The position numbers were made by a program, and so were the translations under genes. DNA of 64,000 nucleotides from Sporosarcina sp. BP05 (GTDB taxonomy: Bacteria; Bacillota; Bacilli; Bacillales_A; Planococcaceae): the NCBI RefSeq assembly GCF_014282005.1, contig NZ_JACFTD010000006.1:186001-250000 (forward strand), written 5' to 3'. A model generated the notes under the pieces. It saw only the letters and a program-made list of their open reading frames with translations. It ran no database searches and was not told where the DNA came from. Positions 18,219 through 26,054 of this stretch are shown one piece after another. The first letter of the stretch is position 1. Each line of letters opens with the position of its first letter.

Positions 18219-18264
18219 CCTATAGAAAGTTTCAGCTGCCAAAATTGCATCTTTGGCGGCTTTT
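18219..18264 (+). terminator. Hairpin unit, copy 2, terminator-like
   Basis: CTATAGAAAGTTTC is followed by a 10-bp stem (AGCTGCCAAA paired with TTTGGCGGCT, one wobble) around ATTGCATC, then TTTTCT. The stem bases differ from copy 1 but pairing is kept, so the structure rather than the sequence is conserved. It could terminate transcription on the plus strand. Confidence 0.55.
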
Positions 18265-18373
18265 CTCCAGTTAAAAAGCCAGCTATTCTTTCGTCCGAAA
18301 AAGCCCTAGCACTTCGTGTACGCATGCATTTGGAGCGCGGCGGATGAAGGATCACCATACGATTACCGGAAAA

Positions 18374-18412
18374 GATGTGTAGGGATGCGACAAAGTCGCA
18401 TCCCTACACATC
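18374..18412 (+). repeat. Perfect 18-bp hairpin with AAA loop
   Basis: Arms 18374-18391 and 18395-18412 are perfect complements around an AAA loop, again closed by GAC/GTC. Read on the minus strand the loop is TTT, like the hairpin at 17932. No T-tract flanks it. Confidence 0.7.
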
Positions 18413-18545
18413 AAGACATCCGGGTAACGGTATAGTAGTCATTCAATCCAAAGTAATCCAAATGTAACTATATACTTAGCACTGTGTAATCAAGTTATTT
18501 GCTGGTTACTTTGGTTAATCAACAGACCTGAAAGTGGAAAGGTAG

Positions 18546-18584
18546 CGCTTTGTAAACACTCTAGTTTACAAAGCGTTTTTTTTT
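18546..18584 (+). terminator. Strong terminator before the FMN riboswitch
   Basis: A 12-bp perfect stem (18546-18557 with 18564-18575), a 6-base loop and a T9 tract. It isolates ribU from upstream transcription. It is 745 bases past rsiX, so it may end a non-coding transcript. Confidence 0.85.
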
Positions 18585-18593
18585 GGATACAAT
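18565..18593 (+). promoter_or_regulatory. Probable sigma-A promoter of ribU
   Basis: TTTACA at 18565-18570 and TACAAT at 18588-18593 are spaced by exactly 17 bases, 24 bases before the FMN riboswitch begins. The -35 lies inside the right arm of the preceding terminator hairpin. Confidence 0.65.
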
Positions 18594-18616
18594 AGAGTAG
18601 TAACAAAATATTGATT

Positions 18617-18742
18617 CATCTTCGGGGCAGGGTGTAATTCCCGACCGGCGGTAAAGGAAAGTCACTTTCCAAGCCCGCGAGCTTAACAGCTGATACCGGT
18701 GTAATTCCGGAGCCGACAGTATAGTCTGGATGGGAGAAGGTG
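18617..18742 (+). ncRNA. FMN riboswitch (RFN element)
   Basis: The conserved RFN core is clear: CGGGGCAGGGTGTAATTCCC, CCGGCGGTAAAG, AGCCCGCGAGC, then TACCGGTGTAATTCCGGAGC, CGACAGTATAGTCTGGATGG and GAGAAGG. The closing helix P1 pairs 18617-18623 with 18736-18742. It lies about 210 bases before ribU, with an intrinsic terminator between. On FMN binding it should stop transcription of the riboflavin transporter. Confidence 0.96.
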
Positions 18743-18853
18743 AAGGTGCGGCCATCTTTTTGTATTGTCTACAAAAAGAGGTGCTTATTTAAATGTGGGT
18801 TAAAAGAGAATGAAATCGTCTCTTTTCTACTCTCTATTTGAGTATACCTTTCG

Positions 18854-18887
18854 AATCCCTCGAGCTTATTTGCTTTTGGGATTTTTT
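18854..18887 (+). terminator. Expression-platform terminator of the FMN riboswitch
   Basis: AATCCC and GAGC pair with GCTT and GGGATT around a 2x2 internal mismatch, and a T6 tract ends at 18887. It lies 67 bases before the ribU ATG and after the RFN core. This placement fits a riboswitch-controlled terminator. Confidence 0.75.
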
Positions 18888-18954
18888 GTCGACATATATA
18901 GGATGGAACGGCCTTTCCTCTTTTGAAGTGAATCGCAAAAGGAGAGAGGAACAA

Positions 18955-19536
18955 ATGGCTAACAAGAAGTTAAGAAAGATGATTCTCATCGCAATATTAG
19001 GGAGTATTTCAACTGTCTTGATGCAGTTTAACTTCCCGTTACCTGCACTACCTGGATTCCTGAAAATTGATTTCAGTGAAATTCCAGCGGTTTTGGCAAT
19101 AATGACGATGGGACCTGTTGCAGGTATTGCAGTCGAACTGCTTAAAAATATCATGCATTGGTTCATGTCAGGCAGCCCCACAGGTGTTCCTGTTGGCGAA
19201 ATTGCAAACTTCGCTACTGGTGTACTATTTATATTACCAATCTATTTCATTTACAATAAATTCAAAACATCCAATGGTCTAGCTGGGGGACTTATTGCTG
19301 GAACAGTCTCAATGGCAGTTGGGATGAGTGTCTTGAATTATTTACTGTTTTTACCGATGTATACGTATTTTATGAATTTCCCAGCAATGGCAGGCAGTGA
19401 GTTAACTACCTTTATTGTTTTAGGGATTCTACCTTTTAACTTGATAAAGGGAATTATGCTAATGATTATTTCTATGTTGCTTTTCAAGAGCATGAAAAAA
19501 TGGATTGCGCAACAGCGCACCCAATTAACTACTTAA
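18955..19536 (+). CDS. ribU: Riboflavin ECF transporter S component RibU
   Basis: A 193-residue protein with about six transmembrane helices, the riboflavin-binding S component of an energy-coupling-factor transporter (ypaA/fmnP in B. subtilis). The region LPALPGFLKIDFSEIPAVLAI and the segment ELLKNIMHWFMSGSPTGVPVGE are characteristic. AAAAGGAGAGAGG precedes the ATG; an earlier ATG at 18838 is rejected, since it lies before the terminator. The FMN riboswitch upstream supports the substrate. The ATPase parts (EcfA, EcfA', EcfT) are not in the window. Confidence 0.95.
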   Translation: MANKKLRKMILIAILGSISTVLMQFNFPLPALPGFLKIDFSEIPAVLAIMTMGPVAGIAVELLKNIMHWFMSGSPTGVPVGEIANFATGVLFILPIYFIYNKFKTSNGLAGGLIAGTVSMAVGMSVLNYLLFLPMYTYFMNFPAMAGSELTTFIVLGILPFNLIKGIMLMIISMLLFKSMKKWIAQQRTQLTT

Positions 19537-19556
19537 TAATAGTATAACTTTAAAAG

Positions 19557-19592
19557 AAAGGTCGTCCCGGTATTTTCCGGGACGACCTTTTC
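19557..19592. terminator. Bidirectional terminator between ribU and fer
   Basis: A 14-bp perfect stem (19557-19570 with 19577-19590) and a 6-base loop. A- and T-runs flank both sides, so it can serve both convergent genes. Confidence 0.85.
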
Positions 19593-19602
19593 TGCGTTTT
19601 TG

Positions 19603-19893
<291 letters not shown>

Positions 19894-19963
19894 TCACCTT
19901 TCATTCTAATGATGTTGACAAGAGTTTTCAACAAAAAACATTTGTTAATCGGAGGAATTCAAT

Positions 19964-21004
19964 ATGAATCTAAATTCAATACTATTAACCATCATAGGCA
20001 GAATAGACGGTGAACGCACAATCTATGCGGGACTTCACCTATTACGCGGCAAACGATCGGGACAAACACTGCAAGATGTCGAATACTATGGCCTAAAGGA
20101 ATTCTTTGGTATTGTACCGAAACTGACAGCTGAACGATTCGATGAGGCGGCTAAACAATTAAGTGATTGGGGTTTCATCTCAACGATGGATGATTCATTC
20201 GTCAAACTAACGGAGCAAGGTCGCGTGGAAGCAGGAAAGTTACCCCCCTATAGATTTAACGGCTGGGATTATAGGGGCCGGGAAATGATTTTTTTCGGAA
20301 GGTTATCGCTCGCTGTGCAGACGGTTTCGAATTTCAAAGCGGGGGAAAAGTCGTTCATGCCCGCTCAAAAAGATCGTGATATTCAGTCCTTTGTTAAAAT
20401 GTTAGTACATAATCAGCCAATCAGTGACCCTTTGTTTGCTAAAGATATAGGGGAGGAACTTAGGCTATGTATAACGCGAAGTGAAATGGATGAAAGACAA
20501 AAAATAATTATTACCCATCGCTTAAGTGGTTTCGGTCTGACAGGCTGGACATGGGATCAGTTAGCGGATAATTTGAAACTAAATGCATTCGACATCCGTC
20601 TACTATTTATAGAAACACTACATATGATGCTTGCCGTCATTATACCGTCTACCGATTTGCCTTTTTTGCGAAAAATAACTGAAAGTGTCAAGGTTTCGAC
20701 GTATTTGACGGATTCTTCTGTAAAAACAAAGCAGCTTTTCGATCGAGGCTTTTCTCTTGATGAAATTGTGACGGCACGCAACTTGAAAAAGAGTACAATC
20801 GAAGATCATTTTGTAGAAATGTCAATTAATGATGAAGAATTTCCTCTGACTCAGTTTGTTTCAGCGGAAGATGCAGAAGCGGTAGCTGGTAAAGTGAAGG
20901 AAATCGGTACCCGTAGACTTCGCTTGCTAAAATCTGAATTCGAAATGTTATCCTATTTTCAACTTCGCCTTATCTTAGGTGCGCGGACCGGGGGAGGCAA
21001 CTAA
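19964..21004 (+). CDS. ypbB: YpbB family helix-turn-helix protein
   Basis: A 346-residue protein (about 350 in B. subtilis YpbB) always found next to recQ. The N-terminal part contains a YGLKEFFGIVP segment, and the C-terminal part has a helix-turn-helix-like region RGFSLDEIVTARNLKKST (about residues 263-280), similar to the helicase-associated HTH_40 domain. It probably assists RecQ in DNA repair, but a direct role is not known. GGAGGAATTC precedes the ATG. The stop overlaps the recQ start (TAATG). Confidence 0.85.
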   Translation: MNLNSILLTIIGRIDGERTIYAGLHLLRGKRSGQTLQDVEYYGLKEFFGIVPKLTAERFDEAAKQLSDWGFISTMDDSFVKLTEQGRVEAGKLPPYRFNGWDYRGREMIFFGRLSLAVQTVSNFKAGEKSFMPAQKDRDIQSFVKMLVHNQPISDPLFAKDIGEELRLCITRSEMDERQKIIITHRLSGFGLTGWTWDQLADNLKLNAFDIRLLFIETLHMMLAVIIPSTDLPFLRKITESVKVSTYLTDSSVKTKQLFDRGFSLDEIVTARNLKKSTIEDHFVEMSINDEEFPLTQFVSAEDAEAVAGKVKEIGTRRLRLLKSEFEMLSYFQLRLILGARTGGGN

Positions 21005-22440
21005 TGGCTATCCACAAATTATTAAAAGAAAGATTCGGTTTTGATCAATTCAGGGTTGGTCAAGAAGATGTCATCCGAGATGTGATTGCGGGTAAGGACA
21101 CGATTGCTATTTTACCTACAGGTATAGGGAAGTCGCTTTGCTACCAATTACCTGCCTATGTACTTGAAGGTACAGTCTTAATCGTTTCACCACTCGTCGC
21201 GTTGATGGAAGACCAAGTGGCGATCATGAAGAGGAATGGCGAAAAACGGGTTGTTGCATTAAACTCATTTCTTACCTATTCTGAGAAAAACAGGATAATG
21301 GCGGAATTGGGCCGTTATAAATTCATTTTCATATCACCTGAAATGTTAGTGCAAAAAAATGTGTTAGCTCATTTTCGTAATATTCATTTGTCGTTAATCG
21401 TTGTCGATGAAGCTCATTGCATTTCACAATGGGGATTTGATTTTAGACCTGACTATTTACGGCTCGGAGAATTTTTCGGAGAATTGAATCGACCGGGTAT
21501 TTTGGCTCTTACCGCAACGGCAGATGATAAAGTAAAGGCTGATATTTGCCGATATCTGCAACTTCAATTGCCTGCAATTCACCAACATTCGTTGGATCGC
21601 CCGAATATTTCTTATTCAATTGTCAAAATCGAAAATGGCATGATGAAAACGGATTGGATTAAGAACCGCTTAGTAGCTACGCCGGGTCCTGGAATCATCT
21701 ATGTTGCATCGCGAAAACGTGCGGATGAACTATCTACCCTTCTTCAGGGGGAAGGCATCTCCGTCGCATCTTATCACGCAGGGAAAGAGCAGGAAGATCG
21801 TTCGTTCATCCAAGAACAATTTATCACGGGTGAAATAAGCTGGATATGTGCTACAAATGCGTTTGGAATGGGTATACATAAAGACGATATTAGGCAAGTG
21901 ATTCATGAACATGTACCCCAAGCCATCGCCAGTTACATTCAGGAAGTGGGACGTGCAGGACGTGATGGTGAATTATCAGCGGCGACGTTACTCTTTTCGG
22001 CCGATGATGAGGGGAGAACTCGCTTCATCATCCAAGATGATATCCCTCAAGAATGGGAAATCAAACACTATGAAAGTCTTCTTGCGGAGAACTATTTGCC
22101 TGCTGAAGCTGCAGAGCTGGCAAGAATTAGCGAAACAGGGAAACGTGTCATAGACTACTACATCGAACGAATGTCGATAGAAGGTGTCATTATTCGTATG
22201 AATGAATTAATACGTGAAAAAGAGGCACAACTACAGATGATGCTTCGATTAGTTCATTCGGAAAAATGTATCCGAGAAGAGATTTTAGGTTTTTTTGGGG
22301 AGGCATGTGGAATGAAACCGAAGTTTTGCTGTTCGGTTTGCGGAACAGCGGATGGTCTACTGCTAGATGCACAAAAACCAAACGTTTCGGATAAACGAAT
22401 GATGGATTGGGAGGAAAGACTTACGGGGCTTCTTGGATAA
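21004..22440 (+). CDS. recQ: ATP-dependent DNA helicase RecQ (short form)
   Basis: A 478-residue superfamily 2 helicase acting in recombination and repair. Walker A is PTGIGKS (residues 38-44), and the DEAH box is at 135-138 followed by CISQWGFDFRPDYLRL. Motif VI is QEVGRAGRDGE at about residues 312-322. Four cysteines near the C-terminus (in KFCCSVCG and EKCI) are a partial zinc-binding hint. There is no HRDC domain, as in the short B. subtilis RecQ (YpbC). It is coupled to ypbB. Confidence 0.93.
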   Translation: MAIHKLLKERFGFDQFRVGQEDVIRDVIAGKDTIAILPTGIGKSLCYQLPAYVLEGTVLIVSPLVALMEDQVAIMKRNGEKRVVALNSFLTYSEKNRIMAELGRYKFIFISPEMLVQKNVLAHFRNIHLSLIVVDEAHCISQWGFDFRPDYLRLGEFFGELNRPGILALTATADDKVKADICRYLQLQLPAIHQHSLDRPNISYSIVKIENGMMKTDWIKNRLVATPGPGIIYVASRKRADELSTLLQGEGISVASYHAGKEQEDRSFIQEQFITGEISWICATNAFGMGIHKDDIRQVIHEHVPQAIASYIQEVGRAGRDGELSAATLLFSADDEGRTRFIIQDDIPQEWEIKHYESLLAENYLPAEAAELARISETGKRVIDYYIERMSIEGVIIRMNELIREKEAQLQMMLRLVHSEKCIREEILGFFGEACGMKPKFCCSVCGTADGLLLDAQKPNVSDKRMMDWEERLTGLLG

Positions 22441-22579
22441 CGGGTCCTTTGTCGATTAAACTTAATTCAGCAGAAGTACACCTGCTAACCCCGGCGAAGA
22501 TACACCAAGGTGTATTTGATTTTTACGACAAAATTCGTCATAATGAAAGAATAGCAAGATGTGATAGGAGAATGTAGCG

Positions 22580-23248
22580 ATGAAAAATGATGATTATAAG
22601 ACTGACTTTGAAGAGCACAGAAAGGAAATTGGTCTAGACGAGGGGCATGATGTTGGTAAGCTTCCATCGCGTAGCGAATTGCATAGGAAAGGTCGTAAAC
22701 CTAAAAAGAAATCCAGCCATACGATGATTAATGTTATTCTTGGACTATTCACACTTATTCCAGTACTCATTTTAGTGTATATTATTTCTGATTTTTATAC
22801 TCCGGGTGATCGTACGTCAGCAAAAGGTGGAGACACCGGCACGCTCTTTGAAATGAACAGTGAGAAACCTGATAAGAACAGTGCTGTTGCTGATAAAGAT
22901 GATGAAAAAAAAGCAACTAATTTAGAGGACGAAAAAACTGCCGGGAAAACTGAAACAAAAGTTGAGGAGAAACCAGTATCTAAACCTGTAGTGAATGTCA
23001 ATCCGACACCCGAAGAGAAACCAGAAGTTAAGGTAGAACCTAAGCCCGAGAATAAACCGGAAGTAAAACCGGAAGTAAAACCGGAGCCCAAGCCAGTAGC
23101 AAAAACGCATACGGTTGGCAGTAATGAAAATCTTTATCGAATTTCATTGAAATACTATGGTAGCGGTGAAGGCGTCGACAAAATTAAAAGTGCTAACGGT
23201 TTATCATCAAATGAAATCAGGGTTGGACAGAGGCTTGTCATTCCTTGA
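22580..23248 (+). CDS. ypbE: LysM-domain membrane protein (YpbE-like)
   Basis: A 222-residue protein. A hydrophilic N-terminus is followed by one transmembrane helix (about 48-70) and a Pro/Lys/Glu-rich linker (about 125-172) with repeated EVKPE and EPKP units. A C-terminal LysM domain (about 177-222, [18 protein letters not shown]) should bind peptidoglycan. The position after recQ matches B. subtilis ypbE. The likely role is as a wall-associated protein of unknown function. Confidence 0.85.
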   Translation: MKNDDYKTDFEEHRKEIGLDEGHDVGKLPSRSELHRKGRKPKKKSSHTMINVILGLFTLIPVLILVYIISDFYTPGDRTSAKGGDTGTLFEMNSEKPDKNSAVADKDDEKKATNLEDEKTAGKTETKVEEKPVSKPVVNVNPTPEEKPEVKVEPKPENKPEVKPEVKPEPKPVAKTHTVGSNENLYRISLKYYGSGEGVDKIKSANGLSSNEIRVGQRLVIP

Positions 23249-23263
23249 TTAATAGCGGTGTGA

Positions 23264-23297
23264 AAAAAGGCGAAGTATAGATTCTTTGCCTTTTTCT
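23264..23297 (+). terminator. Terminator after ypbE
   Basis: A 12-bp stem (23264-23275 with 23284-23295, one wobble) and an 8-base loop, ending in T-rich sequence. Confidence 0.8.
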
Positions 23298-23320
23298 TAT
23301 GACGATAGGAAAGTTTAGGC

Positions 23321-23454
23321 TTTTCGACACGGAACAGTGTCTAGCGCCTAGCCCCTGGCCCACACGAAGTGGGTTATGCAACAGTTGCACAGGACGCGGC
23401 GAATTTAGTCAGGCAGCGCTTTTTGGGTCTACCAAGGCGCTTGCGCTTTTCTTA
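23321..23454 (+). repeat. Dispersed intergenic repeat, family A (long copy 2)
   Basis: The 5' end GGAACAGTGTCTAG is identical to the copy at 8731 and is followed by CGCCTAGCCCCTGG. Inside is the hairpin CCCACACGAAGTGGG, also found in the 30.9 kb copies. The 3' end is CTACCAAGGCGCTTGCGCTT plus TTCTTA. It stops 12 bases before the metallophosphoesterase ATG, so it also supplies the sequence next to that gene's ribosome site. Confidence 0.8.
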
Positions 23455-23466
23455 AGAAAGGTGGTC

Positions 23467-24270
23467 ATGATTACGGTTAATAAAATGATAGGATCATCAG
23501 TATCGCTGATGATTGGATTTTTAATATACATGTTTATGAGCGCTAGAAGAAGGAATGTAGTTTACCATAACATGGATGTCTCGCCTGGATGTCGGGTTGA
23601 CAAAAAAATGTCGGTGTTTTTCATTTCAGATATCCACCGGCGTAAAATCGATGATAAGTTGTTAGCGAAAGTTCAATCCGCCCATGAAATCGATATTGTT
23701 ATCATCGGTGGCGATCTTGCCGAAAGAGGCGTACCGCTAATGCGGATAGCTGAAAATATCCGTAAGTTAGCGCAATTGGGACCGCTGTTTTATGTTTGGG
23801 GTAATAATGACCGTGAAGTTGGCGAAGAAGAAATGAGAGAGCTTATTACTCGTTATGGCGGGAAAATCCTTGACAACGAAAGTGTCGCTGTTCCCGGGCA
23901 CCCGTGTTGGGGTATTGCCGGTACAGACGATCCGTCAAGTCTTAATGTCGATATTGACTCTACTCTCCGTTTTGTTAATCAGTATGACAATGTTATTTTG
24001 GTCACACATACGCCTTCGCTATTCAGGAAAGTGGAGCAGTTATATGAGCCTCGATTGATGCTTGCAGGGCATACACATGGCGGGCAAATTCGAATCGGTA
24101 AATACGGTCTGCAGGATAAAGGAACGTTCCGATTAAAAAAGGGTAGGGCAAAGCTAATCAGCAATGGGTATGGCACGTCTACGTTGCCGCTGAGGCTTGG
24201 CGCAGCACCTGAATGCCACATTATCGTCGTAAATTATGGGGAAAGCGTAGTAAAGGAGTGTTTTAACTAA
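23467..24270 (+). CDS. ypbG: Metallophosphoesterase (YpbG-like)
   Basis: A 267-residue calcineurin-like phosphoesterase with an N-terminal membrane anchor (about residues 8-25). Metal-binding motifs are in order: DIHRRK, GGDLAERG, GNNDREVGEEE and GHTHGGQIR. The substrate is unknown. A longer reading frame from 23299 runs through the family A repeat and is rejected; the ATG here has AAAGGTGG upstream. B. subtilis ypbG lies at the same place. ypdA begins right after its stop. Confidence 0.88.
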   Translation: MITVNKMIGSSVSLMIGFLIYMFMSARRRNVVYHNMDVSPGCRVDKKMSVFFISDIHRRKIDDKLLAKVQSAHEIDIVIIGGDLAERGVPLMRIAENIRKLAQLGPLFYVWGNNDREVGEEEMRELITRYGGKILDNESVAVPGHPCWGIAGTDDPSSLNVDIDSTLRFVNQYDNVILVTHTPSLFRKVEQLYEPRLMLAGHTHGGQIRIGKYGLQDKGTFRLKKGRAKLISNGYGTSTLPLRLGAAPECHIIVVNYGESVVKECFN

Positions 24271-24271
24271 A

Positions 24272-25246
24272 ATGATACAAAAAGATGCAATTGTTGTAGG
24301 GGGAGGTCCTTGTGGCCTGTCAGCGGCAATAGAATTGCAAAAACAAGGACTTGATGTTCTTGTTATCGAAAAAGGCAATATCGTCAATTCGATTTATCAT
24401 TATCCAACGCATCAGACGTTTTTCAGTTCAAGCATGAAGTTGTCAATTGGGGATATTCCATTCATCACAGCTATAGACAAACCGAAGCGAAATGATGCGC
24501 TTGTTTATTACCGGAAAGTTGTGGAATTGAAAGAAATCCCTATCAATAGTTTTGAAAAGGTAGAGAATGTTACGAAAGGAAGTACGGGATTCCATGTTTT
24601 GACGGATAAAGACGAGTATTTAGCAACCAATGTAGTAATCGCGACTGGCTACTACGACAATCCAAATCGACTGGGTATTGAAGGGGAGAATCTTCCGAAT
24701 GTCTTCCACTATTTTGAAGAGGCACATCCTTACTTCAGAAAGAAGGTCGTTGTTATTGGAGGGAAAAACTCTTCAATTGATGCTGCCCTCGAATTGGAAC
24801 GTGCTGGGGCGTTGGTTTCAGTTGTGTACCGCGGTTCCGATTATTCGCCAAGTGTTAAGCCGTGGATTTTACCTGGATTCGATAGCCTCGTTCGAAGTGG
24901 TAAAATTGCCATGCATTTTAATACGGATGTCGTCGAAATTACTGACGCTTCCGTCACGATTGAAATAGCAGGGGAGTTATTTGATATAGAAAATGATTAT
25001 GTCTTTGCGATGATTGGCTATCACCCCGACCATACCTTTTTAAAAAAGATTGGTATTTCGATTGAAGAAGAAAGTGGTCGTCCCTCTTTCAACGAAGAAA
25101 CAATGGAAACGAATGTCGAAGGGCTCTTTATTGCAGGCGTTATTGCTGCAGGGAATAATGCAAATGAGATTTTTATCGAAAATGGTAAATTTCATGGTGA
25201 ACTAATTGCCCGTGAGATTGCATCAAAACGAAATACCATAAAATAA
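24272..25246 (+). CDS. ypdA: Bacillithiol disulfide reductase YpdA (Bdr)
   Basis: A 324-residue FAD/NAD(P)H-dependent oxidoreductase (same length as in B. subtilis). The FAD site is VVGGGPCGLSAA (residues 8-19) and the second dinucleotide site is VVIGGKNSSIDAALE. The family reduces oxidised bacillithiol. In the same window bshA encodes the first bacillithiol synthesis step. It is unusual in lacking a CxxC redox pair, as expected for YpdA. The ATG is one base after the ypbG stop. Confidence 0.92.
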   Translation: MIQKDAIVVGGGPCGLSAAIELQKQGLDVLVIEKGNIVNSIYHYPTHQTFFSSSMKLSIGDIPFITAIDKPKRNDALVYYRKVVELKEIPINSFEKVENVTKGSTGFHVLTDKDEYLATNVVIATGYYDNPNRLGIEGENLPNVFHYFEEAHPYFRKKVVVIGGKNSSIDAALELERAGALVSVVYRGSDYSPSVKPWILPGFDSLVRSGKIAMHFNTDVVEITDASVTIEIAGELFDIENDYVFAMIGYHPDHTFLKKIGISIEEESGRPSFNEETMETNVEGLFIAGVIAAGNNANEIFIENGKFHGELIAREIASKRNTIK

Positions 25247-25250
25247 AAAA

Positions 25251-25299
25251 AGGCTACTTTTCCACTTGATTCAACCAGGAGGGAGAGTAGCCTATTTTG
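25251..25299 (+). terminator. Terminator after ypdA
   Basis: AGGCTACTTTTCC and GGGAGAGTAGCCT form a stem of about 12 pairs, mostly perfect, followed by ATTTTG. Confidence 0.75.
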
Positions 25300-25573
25300 T
25301 AGTCTATGAAATAATAAAATCTTGTACTGTGGATAAATTGGTAGGTAGAGATTTTACGTATAGACTCTGGCGCACATCGGGGCTGAATAGGCGCTTGCGC
25401 TTTTGTTCTTAACATTAATAATGTTAAAAATGAAAGGGATAATTTACTATATAAATTATGTTGAAATTTATTGCGTTAGGTAGGTAAAATGGTAGAGAGA
25501 TTAAAAAATACTGAAAAAAACTGAAAAAAACTGATTCGAACGGCGTGGTTTACGAGGAGGAAGCGGTATAAAA
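25300..25573 (+). other. Intergenic region before a hypothetical gene
   Basis: This is AT-rich, with a fragment of family A at about 25370-25410 and a short tandem duplication of CTGAAAAAAA near 25512-25530. No other feature is visible. Confidence 0.5.
25370..25410 (+). repeat. Family A repeat, 3' fragment
   Basis: TAGACTCTGGCGC at the left is followed after a short gap by AGGCGCTTGCGCTTTTGTTCTT, matching the family A 3' end. The middle part is missing. It ends about 164 bases before the next start codon. Confidence 0.6.
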
Positions 25574-25795
25574 ATGTTGGCGCACCCAGTGACGGGTCAT
25601 ATAGTCCGTGAAAATGATTATGGAATGATACTTGATTGGCATAGGATTCAATTCATTAAGCTTGATGATTGCAAGTTAATGGAAGCAGACGGTGAATTTA
25701 AAAAGGTTGGAATATGCGAAGGAAAACCATTTGAATCAGTTTTAACACACGAAGATTATTTCGAAGGGAAATTCTTCATTTATCAGATACATTAA
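25574..25795 (+). CDS. Hypothetical protein, 73 residues
   Basis: A small acidic protein (residues such as DDCKLMEADGEF and HEDYFEGKFF) with no signal peptide or membrane span. I do not recognise it. GAGGAGGAAGCGG lies upstream but at a rather long distance (about 12 bases). It sits alone between ypdA and ansA and has no homologue at this place in B. subtilis. The chance of a spurious frame is real. Confidence 0.5.
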   Translation: MLAHPVTGHIVRENDYGMILDWHRIQFIKLDDCKLMEADGEFKKVGICEGKPFESVLTHEDYFEGKFFIYQIH

Positions 25796-25820
25796 AAGAA
25801 TATAGCGTGGAATTTGGTAG

Positions 25821-25857
25821 TCGGTGTGTGGTGTCAGTAACTTACACGATGCATTTT
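25821..25857 (+). repeat. Short dispersed repeat, family B (copy 1)
   Basis: It contains GGTGTGTGGTGTCAGTAAC, then CACGATGCATTTTT. The core TGTGG..CAGTAAC recurs at 58050-58070, at 40801-40827 (inverted) and, partly, at 35040-35112. Confidence 0.55.
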
Positions 25858-25891
25858 TCTCCATGCAACTAATGATTGCTTTATCTATGCG

Positions 25892-25928
25892 AAAAGATGT
25901 AGCCAGAAAAAATGGCTGCATCTTTTTT
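25892..25928 (+). terminator. Terminator between the 73-residue ORF and ansA
   Basis: A 14-bp stem (25892-25905 with 25913-25926, one wobble), a 7-base loop and a T6 tract. Confidence 0.8.
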
Positions 25929-26054
25929 GATTTAAATAATTTTGTTTGGTAATGTTTTTTGATTATGAAATCGCACGAACAAACCTATTTCTAACGCGAA
26001 TTGTGACAAATTGCATATCCACATTTTTTTCGTTCTTGCCGAATAATTAAAAAT

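Larger units (their letters stand above)
17802..18545 (+). other. Long non-coding stretch rich in hairpins
   Basis: About 745 bases without a supportable gene. It holds two 18-bp perfect hairpins (17932-17970 and 18374-18412) and a duplicated hairpin unit (18070-18115 and 18219-18264). A frame on the minus strand (18038-18358) has no convincing ribosome site and is probably not a gene. Confidence 0.6.

Noticed and set aside
18038..18358. Minus-strand frame of about 106 residues in the hairpin-rich region
   Set aside because: It runs through the duplicated hairpin unit, has no clear ribosome site and no recognisable domain. Probably non-coding sequence that happens to be open.
23299..23466. 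N-terminal extension of the metallophosphoesterase
   Set aside because: The extension reads through a family A repeat and has no family resemblance; a proper ribosome site lies before 23467.
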